Assembly: GCF_019754295.1 (NCBI RefSeq)
Contig: NZ_VIRV01000004.1
Coordinates: forward strand, 62,001-126,000
Direction of reading: 5' to 3'
DNA: 64,000 bases
Source of the DNA: Sellimonas caecigallum
GTDB taxonomy: Bacteria > Bacillota > Clostridia > Lachnospirales > Lachnospiraceae
The notes under the pieces are model-generated. The model was given only the letters and a program-made list of their open reading frames with translations. It made no database searches and was not told the origin of the DNA. The position numbers and the translations under genes are program-made. Shown piece by piece: positions 1 to 7,857 of the stretch (the stretch's first letter is position 1; the number at the start of each line of letters is the position of its first letter).

Positions 1-875
1 TCACTCTTTGCGATCGTATCCAGGTCATATGCGTGCATCGGCTGTCCGTATTCTTCCATGACATAGTTCGTGATATCAACCAGATTATTGATCGGACGGA
101 TACCTACAGACGCAAGTCTTCTCTGCATCCACTTCGGAGATGGTCCGATCTTGATGTTTTTTACAACCCTTGCACAGTAGCGCGGGCAAAGATCTTTATT
201 TTCTACAGTAACTTTGATGTAATCGTTGACATCTTCATTATTGCCTGTCTCTGTTACCACAGGAGGATGGAATTCCTTTCTGAACGTAGCGGCCGCTTCC
301 CTGGCAATCCCGATGACGCTGAAACAATCCACACGGTTCGATGTTATTTCATACTCAAATACCGCATCGTGAAGACCGAGGACTTCCACTGCGTCCGCCC
401 CGACTTCTACATCGTCCTCAAAAATATAGATACCATTTTCTGGAGCTTCCGGATACATGTCCCTCGTAGATCCCAGCTCTTCGATGGAACACATCATACC
501 GAAGCTCTCCACACCTCTCAATTTGCCTTTCTTGATCTCAATGCCGCCTTCCGTTTTGCTTCCGTCATGGCCTCCTGCCACACGTCCACCGTCGAGAACA
601 ACCGGAACTTTCTGTCCTTCCTCCACGTTTGGCGCCCCTGTCACGATCTGAATCGTCTCTGTTCCGATATCTACCTGACAGATAACAAGTTTATCTGCAT
701 CGGGATGTCTCTCTATCTTTTTAATCTGACCTACGACGATCTTGTCAAGATCGGCATCCAGTTTTTCATATCCTTCTACCTTTGTCCCGGACAATGTCAT
801 AGCATCTGTATACTCCTGCTCTGTCACGTCCAGATCCGGAACATAGGCCTTTACCCATGATAATGATGTATTCAT
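1..875 (-). CDS. pheT: Phenylalanine--tRNA ligase beta subunit, N-terminal part (runs off left edge)
   Basis: PheT is the large subunit of the (alpha-beta)2 enzyme that charges tRNA-Phe in the cytoplasm. About 291 N-terminal residues are visible; the C-terminal catalytic-like and anticodon-binding domains lie outside the window. The visible part opens MNTSLSWVKAYVPDLDV and carries the EMAP-like tRNA-binding OB fold (about residues 40-150, with GVESFGMMCSIEELG) followed by the B3/B4 domain containing the editing region (NRVDCFSVIGIAREAAA and RPINNLVDITNYVMEEYGQP). The ATG at 873-875 is preceded by AGGAGG. It lies 26 bases behind pheS and should be co-transcribed under the same T-box leader. 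Identification is secure; only the length is incomplete. Confidence 0.95.
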   Translation of the reverse strand, partial: MNTSLSWVKAYVPDLDVTEQEYTDAMTLSGTKVEGYEKLDADLDKIVVGQIKKIERHPDADKLVICQVDIGTETIQIVTGAPNVEEGQKVPVVLDGGRVAGGHDGSKTEGGIEIKKGKLRGVESFGMMCSIEELGSTRDMYPEAPENGIYIFEDDVEVGADAVEVLGLHDAVFEYEITSNRVDCFSVIGIAREAAATFRKEFHPPVVTETGNNEDVNDYIKVTVENKDLCPRYCARVVKNIKIGPSPKWMQRRLASVGIRPINNLVDITNYVMEEYGQPMHAYDLDTIAKS

Positions 876-901
876 TGATTTTTCCTCCTAAATCCACTGT
901 C

Positions 902-1921
902 TTAGAACTGCTTTAAGAATCTGATGTCATTTTCGTATAAAAGTCTCATATCGTCTATCTCGTATTTCAAAAGTGCGATTCTCTCAAGCCCTACTCCAAA
1001 TGCGAATCCACTGTACTCATTCGGATCGATGCCGCACATTTCCAGCACGTGCGGGTGTACCATGCCGCATCCCAGTATTTCGATCCATCCGGATCCTTTA
1101 CAGAAACGGCATCCTTTTCCGCCGCATTTAAAACAGGTCACGTCTACCTCAGCACTTGGCTCTGTGAACGGGAAGTGATGCGGCCGAAACTTTGTCTTCG
1201 TATCCGGTCCAAACAGTTCTTTGGCAAAGACTTCCAGTGTTCCCTTCAGATCTGCAAAAGAAACATTCTTGTCAATGACCAGTCCTTCGATCTGGTGGAA
1301 AGAAGGAGAATGCGTCGCGTCCACTTCGTCGGAACGGAATACCCTTCCCGGTGCGATCATACGGATCGGAAGTTTTCCCTGTTCCATAATACGTGCCTGC
1401 ACCGGAGATGTCTGGGTACGCAGCACAATGTCCTTGTTGATATAAAATGTATCCTGCTCATCTTTTGCCGGGTGATCCGCCGGGATATTGAGCTTTTCGA
1501 AATTATACAGATCGTACTCGATCTCTGGCCCTTCCACTACTTCATATCCCATGCCCACAAAGATGTTTTCCACTTCTTCCAGAGCGATCGTATTCGGATG
1601 GCGGTGTCCTACCACATTCTTTTTGGACGGGAGCGTCACATCGATGACTTCTGTCTTCAGTCTCTCCTCCAGCAATTTTGCGTCCATCTTCTTTTTCGTC
1701 TCTTCCAGTATCCCTTCGATCTCAGCGCGGACTTCATTTACCATCTGTCCTACTTTCGGACGTTCCTCGGCAGCCACGTCCTTCATTCCTTTTAAAACAG
1801 CCGTGAGTTCTCCTTTTTTTCCAAGGAATTTCACACGTACATCATTCAGTTTTTCCGGCAGATCTGCTTCCTGTATCTGCCTGAGCGCTTCCTCTTTGAT
1901 GCTCTGCAACTTTTCTTTCAT
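902..1921 (-). CDS. pheS: Phenylalanine--tRNA ligase alpha subunit
   Basis: PheS is the catalytic alpha subunit that activates phenylalanine and transfers it to tRNA-Phe. The 339-residue length is normal for the bacterial family. The N-terminal coiled coil (about residues 1-90) binds tRNA; the class II synthetase core follows, with motif 2 around [20 protein letters not shown] and motif 3 in [13 protein letters not shown] near the C terminus. A Cys-rich stretch ([14 protein letters not shown]) before the final strand is often seen in Firmicutes PheS. The ATG at 1919-1921 follows an AAGGAGGAGA site. It is first in the pheS-pheT operon, directly after a T-box leader and terminator, so transcription should depend on uncharged tRNA-Phe. 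Confidence 0.97.
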   Translation of the reverse strand: MKEKLQSIKEEALRQIQEADLPEKLNDVRVKFLGKKGELTAVLKGMKDVAAEERPKVGQMVNEVRAEIEGILEETKKKMDAKLLEERLKTEVIDVTLPSKKNVVGHRHPNTIALEEVENIFVGMGYEVVEGPEIEYDLYNFEKLNIPADHPAKDEQDTFYINKDIVLRTQTSPVQARIMEQGKLPIRMIAPGRVFRSDEVDATHSPSFHQIEGLVIDKNVSFADLKGTLEVFAKELFGPDTKTKFRPHHFPFTEPSAEVDVTCFKCGGKGCRFCKGSGWIEILGCGMVHPHVLEMCGIDPNEYSGFAFGVGLERIALLKYEIDDMRLLYENDIRFLKQF

Positions 1922-2004
1922 GATTCTCCTCCTTCTTGATGATGACCCGTATACTCAAAGTCTTCCGCAAAAATATCAGTTTCCTGTCCTCAGGGACTTT
2001 CATA

Positions 2005-2040
2005 TAAAATAAAAAACCCCGTCCCTGAAAAGGGACGGGG
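2005..2040 (-). terminator. T-box controlled intrinsic terminator of pheST
   Basis: On the minus strand CCCCGTCCCT and AGGGACGGGG form a perfect 10-bp stem with a TTTC loop (2017-2040), followed by TTTTTTATTTTA. It competes with the T-box antiterminator immediately upstream. Confidence 0.95.
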
Positions 2041-2283
2041 AAACTATACCCGCGGTACCACCCTGATTCCTGTATCTTATCAAAATCTACAGGCTCTCAT
2101 GTATGCGTAACGTGCATTCGACGTCATTTCCTACTTTTCGACACTCCTGCGCCTTTTTCAGAAATGAAGCTCCTGTGGGAAATTCGGTCTGTTTGCTGAA
2201 CCAAAGGGAACTTTCAGCCCGTGATTCCCTCTCTCTTTTGGAAGCAGACATCCTACTTACACATTCTCAGCTTTTTTCATATC
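2005..2283 (-). promoter_or_regulatory. T-box leader of pheST
   Basis: On the minus strand the leader holds the canonical T-box AGGGTGGTACCGCG (2050-2064), which pairs with the acceptor end of uncharged tRNA and forms the antiterminator. An upstream region with an AGTAGG motif and hairpins resembles Stem I. A UUC triplet inside GAAUUUC (2179-2181) is a candidate specifier codon, which fits phenylalanine; this assignment is inference. The leader ends in the terminator at 2005-2040. Confidence 0.93.
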
Positions 2284-2289
2284 GTTTTT

Positions 2290-2318
2290 ATTCTAGCGGC
2301 ACACTCCTGCTTTGTCAA
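2290..2318 (-). promoter_or_regulatory. Promoter of pheST leader
   Basis: TTGACA (2313-2318), a 17-base spacer and TAGAAT (2290-2295) read on the minus strand; a start near 2283 begins the T-box leader. Confidence 0.85.
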
Positions 2319-2337
2319 GGTTAAAAACCGAACTTTT

Positions 2338-2778
2338 TTACCACTTTTTCAAATCTCCCAAAATTTTCCGGACTCTTTCAATGGCGTCATCAACCTGTTC
2401 TCTGGCATCATTGATCTTGGACTGCACGAGATAATCTGCCACGATGCCATCGAAGAAAAAGTCTGCAAAAGACAAAAATCCACTAATCTCCATCTGAAAC
2501 TCCTGAGGTACATCCACGTCAAAAAGCTCTCTTTGGAATCTCTGGAGTCTTTCTTTGGCCTCCTCCATCAATTCCGCTGCCTCATTCATCTTCGAGTGCT
2601 TTACCATGCTTGCAATAAACCCTCCGCCAAACATGTCAAAAACGCCCCAGCTCTTTGCACTTGAAAGTCTCTCCTGCGCCGCGATAAGGCTCTCCAGAGC
2701 GTCTTCCCCCGCAAGTATGGCCTCTTGTGTCTCTCTTCTCATAATTTGTGTGTTCCTCATTTTTTCTCTCTGTTTCAT
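2338..2778 (-). CDS. Unrecognised 146-residue protein with an internal duplication, behind a Mn2+ riboswitch
   Basis: I do not recognise a named family. The protein is predicted soluble, charged and mostly helical, with no signal peptide or membrane segment. Residues about 48-85 and 105-142 are visibly related: both read G-[FI]-[IV]-A-x3-[VLx]-x-S-K-[MI]-N-[ED]-A-x-E-x-[MV]-[ED]-[ED]-A-x-E-R-[LV], offset by 58 residues (SK-N at 62-65 and 120-123). That suggests two copies of one helical hairpin module. The ATG at 2776-2778 has GAGAGG about ten bases upstream; a second ATG (2758-2760) has a weaker site. The only leader upstream is a yybP-ykoY-type riboswitch with its own promoter, so expression is probably induced by Mn2+. 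A role in manganese or metal stress is inference from that context alone. Confidence 0.8.
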   Translation of the reverse strand: MKQREKMRNTQIMRRETQEAILAGEDALESLIAAQERLSSAKSWGVFDMFGGGFIASMVKHSKMNEAAELMEEAKERLQRFQRELFDVDVPQEFQMEISGFLSFADFFFDGIVADYLVQSKINDAREQVDDAIERVRKILGDLKKW

Positions 2779-2878
2779 ATCCTTATCCTCTCTTTCTCCG
2801 CAATCTTCTGTGACAGAAGATACAGTTTACGGATTCTGGTCTATGAAATCTGTGGTTGGAAGCTTCCCGTTTCAGAAA

Positions 2879-2926
2879 TAAAAAAGACCTTTACCATGAC
2901 GCTCTTTCTGCCACAATAAAAGTCTT
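2879..2926 (-). terminator. Riboswitch-linked intrinsic terminator
   Basis: On the minus strand GACTTTTATTGTG and CATGGTAAAGGTC pair over 13 positions with several G-U wobbles, followed by TTTTTTATTTC. The 5' arm overlaps the last conserved segment of the aptamer (AGCAAGAC), the usual arrangement for metal-dependent antitermination in this riboswitch class. Confidence 0.8.
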
Positions 2927-3012
2927 GCTATTTCATTTGATACGGATGTCTCTCGACATCGATTGACGATTTCAAACCCACCGTTTCCGGTGTTCAGCTA
3001 CTCCCTTTCGAT
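2919..3012 (-). promoter_or_regulatory. yybP-ykoY family (manganese) riboswitch aptamer
   Basis: The minus strand carries the class hallmarks in order: AAAGGGAGTAGC (around 2997-3008), a short GC hairpin (ACACCGGAAACGGTG), CGTCA, a GATGTC-GAGA-GACATC hairpin (2945-2960) followed by CCG, and the closing TAGCAAGAC (2922-2930). The start and end segments match what I know of the B. subtilis yybP element. Members of this class bind Mn2+ and usually control export or metal homeostasis genes. The next gene is the 146-residue unknown protein. Confidence 0.85.
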
Positions 3013-3023
3013 TGCTTACGCTT

Positions 3024-3052
3024 ACTATAGCATGTTTACTTTTGTCTGTCAA
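3024..3052 (-). promoter_or_regulatory. Promoter of the riboswitch transcript
   Basis: TTGACA (3047-3052), 17-base spacer, TATAGT (3024-3029) on the minus strand; a start near 3017 places the aptamer at the very 5' end of the RNA. Confidence 0.85.
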
Positions 3053-3083
3053 TTTCCTTTTCTCTTTCCAATACAGAAATATG

Positions 3084-3926
3084 CTATTGACTTTCCGGAT
3101 GTTCCAGGTCCACATTGTCTTTGTATATAAGAGTGTTAAACGCTCCGCCAAGCAAGATCACATACATGCAGAAATAAAGCCAGAGCATGACAAGAACAAT
3201 GGTTGTAAGACTTCCATACATCGTGGAAAATCCCTGAAAAATATCCAGATACACGGAAAAGACAAGTGACAGCACCTGCCATCCGATCGCTGCAAAAACT
3301 GCCCCCGGTATCTGATGTTTCCATTTCGTCTTTTTTTTCATATCCGGCAAAAAACGGTAGAGAAGCAGACAGAAAACAACCATTACCCCTGTCATGAGCA
3401 TTGTCCGGATCCGAATAAGGAAATCCATCGCTTTGATAAGGACCGGCACATGAAACTGCACAAAAACACTGATGCGATTTCCGAACACTGCAAGAAGCAG
3501 ACACAGGACGATCACAAGCAAGAACAACACTGTGTAGACAGAAGACCGAAGTCTCAGATAAAAATAATTCCGTGTTTCCTTGCTTTCATAGATACAGTTC
3601 AGTCCCGATGTCACAGCAAGCACACCCCGTCCCGCTGACCAAAGCGCCACAAGAAGCGTTACCGGAATGATTGCTTTTGACTGATTATACACTTCATTTA
3701 CTATGGACATGATAAATGGAATGATGGATTGCGGAAGGACCTGTTCGATCGCATCTTTGATATTTGTCCTCGTAATGGGCGTAAACTGTATCATAGTCAT
3801 CAAAAGCAGTATGAAGGGAATCAGCGACAGCACAAAAAAGAAGGCGGACTGTGCCGCATATGCACCCAGATGACTCTTCATCACTTTTCCCTGTATTTTT
3901 CGTATTGTCCCGAATATCCTTTTCAT
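3084..3926 (-). CDS. YihY/BrkB family membrane protein
   Basis: A 280-residue inner-membrane protein of the YihY/virulence factor BrkB family, whose biochemical role is not settled (once mis-assigned as RNase BN). It shows about six hydrophobic helices and the family's AYAAQSAFFFVLSLIPFILL start and W-S-A-x-R-G core (LWSAGRGVLAVTSGLN). The C-terminal part has GAVFAAIGWQVLSLVF and YGSLTTIVLVMLWLY. I place the start at the ATG 3924-3926, because an AGGAGA site lies just before it, overlapping the stop of the upstream gene; an in-frame GTG four codons earlier has no site. It is the second gene after the SpoIID-like gene, eight bases apart, so the two are probably co-translated. Confidence 0.9.
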   Translation of the reverse strand: MKRIFGTIRKIQGKVMKSHLGAYAAQSAFFFVLSLIPFILLLMTMIQFTPITRTNIKDAIEQVLPQSIIPFIMSIVNEVYNQSKAIIPVTLLVALWSAGRGVLAVTSGLNCIYESKETRNYFYLRLRSSVYTVLFLLVIVLCLLLAVFGNRISVFVQFHVPVLIKAMDFLIRIRTMLMTGVMVVFCLLLYRFLPDMKKKTKWKHQIPGAVFAAIGWQVLSLVFSVYLDIFQGFSTMYGSLTTIVLVMLWLYFCMYVILLGGAFNTLIYKDNVDLEHPESQ

Positions 3927-3934
3927 TTCTCTCC

Positions 3935-5278
3935 TCACTCGTTTTCTATTTTCACTCCGCTGTAAAACAGGGAAAGTATCGTTTTATAGTCTTTTCCTCT
4001 TTTTGCCATCTCATTCGCACCATTCTGGCTCATACCGATCCCGTGTCCATATCCCCCTCCTTCGATATGGAACACATCGTTTTGTCTTGTAATCTCAAAA
4101 AATGCACTTGGCAGGAGCCGGGAACCTGCGGCCTTGGATCCGTCCTGTCTTGTGATCTCATACCCGCTTCCTCCAAGAGAGGAACGGATCTTATTTTCTG
4201 TCTTTACGGTATGCTCTCCCTTTGTGCCGGTTACTTTCATTTCCAGAGCAATATTGCCCTCTCCGCGTTTTGTAATTTCGATGTTCTGGATCATCCCTAC
4301 ATCTTTTCCTGTATTCAACCCAAAAAGATTGGATAGGACTGTTTGCGGGATATCGCAGCTCCAGGAAAACCAGGGAAGTGCTTTTTCGTAGCACTCGCCG
4401 TTTTCTGAAATTTCGGAACCTTTCAGATATTGATTTTCTTTTCCTACAGTCGTGCCCCATGCTTCCACATTTGTTGTGTGACCGCAGGATGTAGAAAAAT
4501 AGTAGGCCTTCACGGGTTTCCCATTAAAAGTCAAATATTCTCCTTTTGTGGCGTCCACAGCCTGGATCGTTTTTTCCTGCTCTTTTGAGTTTCCGTACAC
4601 TTGGTACGCTGTACTGTCGTCCACATTTGCCCGATATTGCGGATATGCCTCTCCCTGCAGATGGCAGTATGCATAGCTTCTGGCACAGACAGCCTGTGTC
4701 TTCAATGCCTCCATCTCATATGAGGCAGGCATCTCGCTTGGAACAACCCCGTATAAATACTCTTCCAGGGAAAGCTCATTTACAACTGCAATACCCTGTG
4801 CAGTTTTGTAAAGTTCCATCGTTCCTCTGTAGGAAGGTGTTCCATATCCTCTTTTGAGGCTTTCCACCACGATCTTGTCCCCATCGGCAGCGGGAGCAAC
4901 CCGGATTGTCCCGTTTTGAAACATCGCATCATCGGGTCGGATCGAAGCGCTCTCCCCTGCATTTATCTTTTTCGTCTCTTTTCCGCCTGTGAGTACAAGA
5001 CCTTCCTTGGCGGATACTGTGATTTGTGCATGTACTTCATCGAAAAATCCATTCGTCTTCAGAAGAACACGTATAGAATCTTCCGTTTCTGTTTTTGATT
5101 CCATTTTCTCAGAAGACTTTTTGTCCGCACTCGCTTTTTTGTTCTCCTGCACCTTCTGCTCTTCCCCTGCCCCGGTAGCATTTCCAGTCACTGTATGTAT
5201 AAGTCCCGCAACGAAAAAAAGCGCCAGGATCAGCCCACCAAAATAATAGAGAAATCTTCCGTTCCAATTATTCCTCAT
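3935..5278 (-). CDS. SpoIID/LytB domain protein (stage II sporulation protein D-like)
   Basis: SpoIID is a membrane-anchored lytic transglycosylase that trims denuded glycan strands during engulfment in sporulation. The protein has one N-terminal membrane anchor (about residues 8-27, YYFGGLILALFFVAGLI), a charged linker, then the SpoIID domain: SLEEYLYGVVPSEMP with the conserved Glu, LKTQAVCARSYAY, a CGHT motif and the C-terminal GYGHGIGMSQNGA. I choose the ATG at 5276-5278 (447 residues), which has AAGGTG nine bases upstream; an in-frame TTG 69 bases earlier has no site. Whether it is the sporulation SpoIID itself or a paralog cannot be told, since spoIIQ/spoIIID are not adjacent. Confidence 0.88.
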   Translation of the reverse strand: MRNNWNGRFLYYFGGLILALFFVAGLIHTVTGNATGAGEEQKVQENKKASADKKSSEKMESKTETEDSIRVLLKTNGFFDEVHAQITVSAKEGLVLTGGKETKKINAGESASIRPDDAMFQNGTIRVAPAADGDKIVVESLKRGYGTPSYRGTMELYKTAQGIAVVNELSLEEYLYGVVPSEMPASYEMEALKTQAVCARSYAYCHLQGEAYPQYRANVDDSTAYQVYGNSKEQEKTIQAVDATKGEYLTFNGKPVKAYYFSTSCGHTTNVEAWGTTVGKENQYLKGSEISENGECYEKALPWFSWSCDIPQTVLSNLFGLNTGKDVGMIQNIEITKRGEGNIALEMKVTGTKGEHTVKTENKIRSSLGGSGYEITRQDGSKAAGSRLLPSAFFEITRQNDVFHIEGGGYGHGIGMSQNGANEMAKRGKDYKTILSLFYSGVKIENE

Positions 5279-5365
5279 CGTTTGCACCTTGTCCGTTTCT
5301 TTTCTCTTAATGTATGACTTGAAAACTTTGTATATGTCTTTGTCCAAATGATTTTCACTATACTG

Positions 5366-5392
5366 AAAAGAGCAGCCGTAAAACGACTGCTC
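5366..5392 (-). terminator. Terminator of the 6S-like RNA
   Basis: GAGCAGTCG and CGGCTGCTC pair around a TTTTA loop (5370-5392), followed by TTTT on the minus strand. Confidence 0.8.
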
Positions 5393-5586
5393 CTTATCTT
5401 TTGCAGATTCCCCAAAATGCCGGCTCCTGTATTTTGACTCCTAGCAGTCTGCTAGGTGGGCAACCGCATCTGCTTTTCTGTCTTCCACTGAATCGAGCTG
5501 AGGCCTGACATATTACAGAGATATAGGAATCCCGTTTAAAGTATTGTAGGTTCAAAATTACAAGAGTTGTCGTACATTTCAGGTTT
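5366..5586 (-). ncRNA. ssrS: 6S RNA (SsrS-like)
   Basis: A 220-base transcript with its own consensus promoter and terminator and no convincing reading frame. The minus strand folds as 6S RNA is expected to: outer arms GATTCC and GGAATC plus CTGTA and TACAG close a long rod, with a central unpaired region and an inner hairpin CCTAGCAG-A-CTGCTAGG. The segment GCGGTTGCCCACCTAG resembles what I recall from Firmicutes 6S RNAs. 6S RNA mimics an open promoter and sequesters sigma-A RNA polymerase in stationary phase. The call rests on structure and remembered motifs, not on an alignment. Confidence 0.68.
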
Positions 5587-5592
5587 GTATTT

Positions 5593-5621
5593 ATTATAAC
5601 GTATTATCCCACATGTTTCAA
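5593..5621 (-). promoter_or_regulatory. Promoter of the 6S-like RNA
   Basis: TTGAAA (5616-5621), 17-base spacer, TATAAT (5593-5598) on the minus strand. It sits immediately behind the stop of the transglutaminase gene. Confidence 0.85.
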
Positions 5622-5628
5622 TATTTAT

Positions 5629-7845
5629 TTAAAATCCTTTCCTGTAAAGAAAGGAAATCTTTTCCGAAAAGCTGAGATTTCTTTGTATTTGCTTTCTGAC
5701 GTTTTCACATATTTTCCAGAGATTTCTCTGCTGCTGTCGGTTTGCTTTTCCATTTCCAAAAACAATCTCGTAGGCTTTTTCCAGAACAACCTCACTTTCT
5801 TCCCGTGGGATCCCATATATTTTTTCCAGTATCTCAGCCGTCTCCTGCACGTCTTCCGAAAGTTCTTTCCCCTTTTGCTTCCAGGAAAGCAGATCGAAAA
5901 GGAATCTGTATATATCTAGGTAGTGTCCTTGTTTGTCCCGGTTCTTCCTGAGTTTTCGCCACCTCCGCTCACGAAGGAGAACAGCTGCGGCACCAACTCC
6001 TACAAGCAAAATCCCGATTCCGCATGAAGCATACAGATTTCTTTTTTCCCGCACAGAGATACCGCTTCCAGGATTTTCCGTATTCTGCCCCGGATCATCC
6101 TCCGATGTGGCAGCCGGATCCGTCTGAGGAACTTCCGAAGGCTGTTCCGGTATGTCCTGAGGCGATGGCGTATCTGGCTCCTGCGGCGTCTCGGCCTGTC
6201 CATTCTCCTGCGATATTCCAGCAGGTATCCCGGCAGAAGGAGTCACTTCCACAGGCATCCACCCAAGTCCATCCACATAGATTTCTGGCCATGCATGTGC
6301 CATGCTGTCGTCAAGCACCGCTTTGTATGTTCCGTCCTCTGTCTCTTCAAACTGTTCCGGTCTGGCCACATACCCCGATACAAAACGTGCAGGGACATCA
6401 TTGATGCGAAACAGCATGACTCCTGCGGATGCAAAATGGACACAGTAGCCCTTCTGATTTTCCACAAACCATGTAAGAAAATCTTCCCCTCTAGGCGTCC
6501 TTCCCGGGCTTTTCGTATAAATAGCCATATTTCCCAGCTGATCGCGGATATTTCCGGCCATGGAAACAATATCTGTCTCGTACACGCTTCCTGCCATATC
6601 ATCAAAAAGCTGTTCCGTCTCCTTTGGCACTTCCGTATAAAGATCTCTTATGGCTTCCAGATACTCCTGATCCTCGCCTGTATCTTCAAAAGAAGGGAAA
6701 TATTCCAGATCTGTCACTTCCTGCACAAGCACAGTGTCCGCCTCGTAGTCTGAGGCATTCCCTTCTGCATACAGATCATAATAGTATGACTGATCTCCTC
6801 TGCTGATATACGGAATGTATGCATATCTGCTGTTTGCCCCAATCCTTCGGATCTCTGTTTTCATCGTCTGCCATCCATAATATCCCGCATTGTCCGAAGC
6901 CCGTGTGAACTCCCTTTCTCTCTGCCTGGCCAGCTCATTTTCCCCCAGTCCTCCTGTATCACGGGTTCTTTTCCACTCATTATCTTCATAGACTACGCCG
7001 ACGTATCCCCGAAGATACAATGTCTGCTCTGGAAACTCTGAAAGGACAATCTCCAGCTGATCTCTCCCGCTCTCTCTCACTTCTTCCACATCTCCAAGCC
7101 GACCGTCCGACACGCCTCCTGCCGCCGTGTCCCCGTAAACAAAAGACTCTGCATATTCCCAGATCGGAACCGGGTTTTGAAATATCTGATCCAACACGAT
7201 CCTCGGGAAAAACATTCCCGCAAAGACGGCAGCCGCAGCTGTGACTATCACATACCAGCCAGCCCTTTTCCGGTCTGGCATGACGAGGAACAGCACCGAA
7301 AGACCCGCCGCCAGCGCTCCAGCTCCATCCAGTGTATTTCCTGTCAAAAACGGAAGTGCGCAGATACATCCCACAAGAAGGATCCCGGTCACTTTTTGCC
7401 CCCGATACCCCCAGAGAATCATCAGTAAACACAGGATGGCAAGGCAGAGAAACAATATTCCGAAAGTCATTTCCACCGTCCCAAAAGCGGACACCTTTTT
7501 TGCCGGATACATATTATTCCGAAAATAAGTATCCATACTTTCAAAAATCGGCAGAACGATCCCATCTGCAAGGATGTTCCATAGCTTTCCTCTCAAAAGT
7601 ACAGATATTACCGCAAAAGGAGCCACTCCAAGCAGAATACATAGTTTCTTCTGTCTTGTCAGCACATATGGAAGCCAGGCGGCCATCCCAATCACAGTCC
7701 CTAACATGATGACCGGAACAAAAAAGTAAAATCCGGTCACGGAGACTACCGCCCGAATCAACGCCATGCCGGCAGCTGCGGCCGCAAAAAGGCTCATCAG
7801 CCCCTGCTGGATCGTTGTCTGTTGTTTTTTTCTCTTTTTACTCAT
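5629..7845 (-). CDS. Membrane-anchored transglutaminase-like protein
   Basis: A 738-residue protein with about six N-terminal membrane helices (residues 15-215), an extracellular region, a transglutaminase core, a Pro/Glu/Thr-rich linker (about 545-605), a further helix (about 612-632) and a cytoplasmic tail. The core shows catalytic Cys468 (KGYCVHFASAG) and His517 (SMAHAWPEIYVDGLGW). The position that is usually Asp in the D-x-T-P motif is Glu here (PVEVTPS, E533). Such proteins typically form a cell-surface module with MoxR and DUF58 proteins, and both lie directly upstream (DUF58 stop 13 bases away). The reaction is not known; peptide cleavage or crosslinking at the surface is likely. Confidence 0.88.
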   Translation of the reverse strand: MSKKRKKQQTTIQQGLMSLFAAAAAGMALIRAVVSVTGFYFFVPVIMLGTVIGMAAWLPYVLTRQKKLCILLGVAPFAVISVLLRGKLWNILADGIVLPIFESMDTYFRNNMYPAKKVSAFGTVEMTFGILFLCLAILCLLMILWGYRGQKVTGILLVGCICALPFLTGNTLDGAGALAAGLSVLFLVMPDRKRAGWYVIVTAAAAVFAGMFFPRIVLDQIFQNPVPIWEYAESFVYGDTAAGGVSDGRLGDVEEVRESGRDQLEIVLSEFPEQTLYLRGYVGVVYEDNEWKRTRDTGGLGENELARQREREFTRASDNAGYYGWQTMKTEIRRIGANSRYAYIPYISRGDQSYYYDLYAEGNASDYEADTVLVQEVTDLEYFPSFEDTGEDQEYLEAIRDLYTEVPKETEQLFDDMAGSVYETDIVSMAGNIRDQLGNMAIYTKSPGRTPRGEDFLTWFVENQKGYCVHFASAGVMLFRINDVPARFVSGYVARPEQFEETEDGTYKAVLDDSMAHAWPEIYVDGLGWMPVEVTPSAGIPAGISQENGQAETPQEPDTPSPQDIPEQPSEVPQTDPAATSEDDPGQNTENPGSGISVREKRNLYASCGIGILLVGVGAAAVLLRERRWRKLRKNRDKQGHYLDIYRFLFDLLSWKQKGKELSEDVQETAEILEKIYGIPREESEVVLEKAYEIVFGNGKANRQQQRNLWKICENVRKQIQRNLSFSEKISFLYRKGF

Positions 7846-7857
7846 ATTTCCCCTGTC

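Noticed and set aside
33-860. A long plus-strand frame opposite pheT
   Set aside because: It is the shadow of pheT; no ribosome site, and the amino-acid composition is Cys/His/Phe-rich noise.
1049-1795. A 248-codon plus-strand frame opposite pheS
   Set aside because: Fully antisense to pheS, which has unmistakable family motifs.
3935-5347. TTG start at 5345-5347 for the SpoIID-like protein
   Set aside because: No ribosome site in front of it, and the extra 23 residues precede the membrane anchor; the ATG at 5276-5278 is better.
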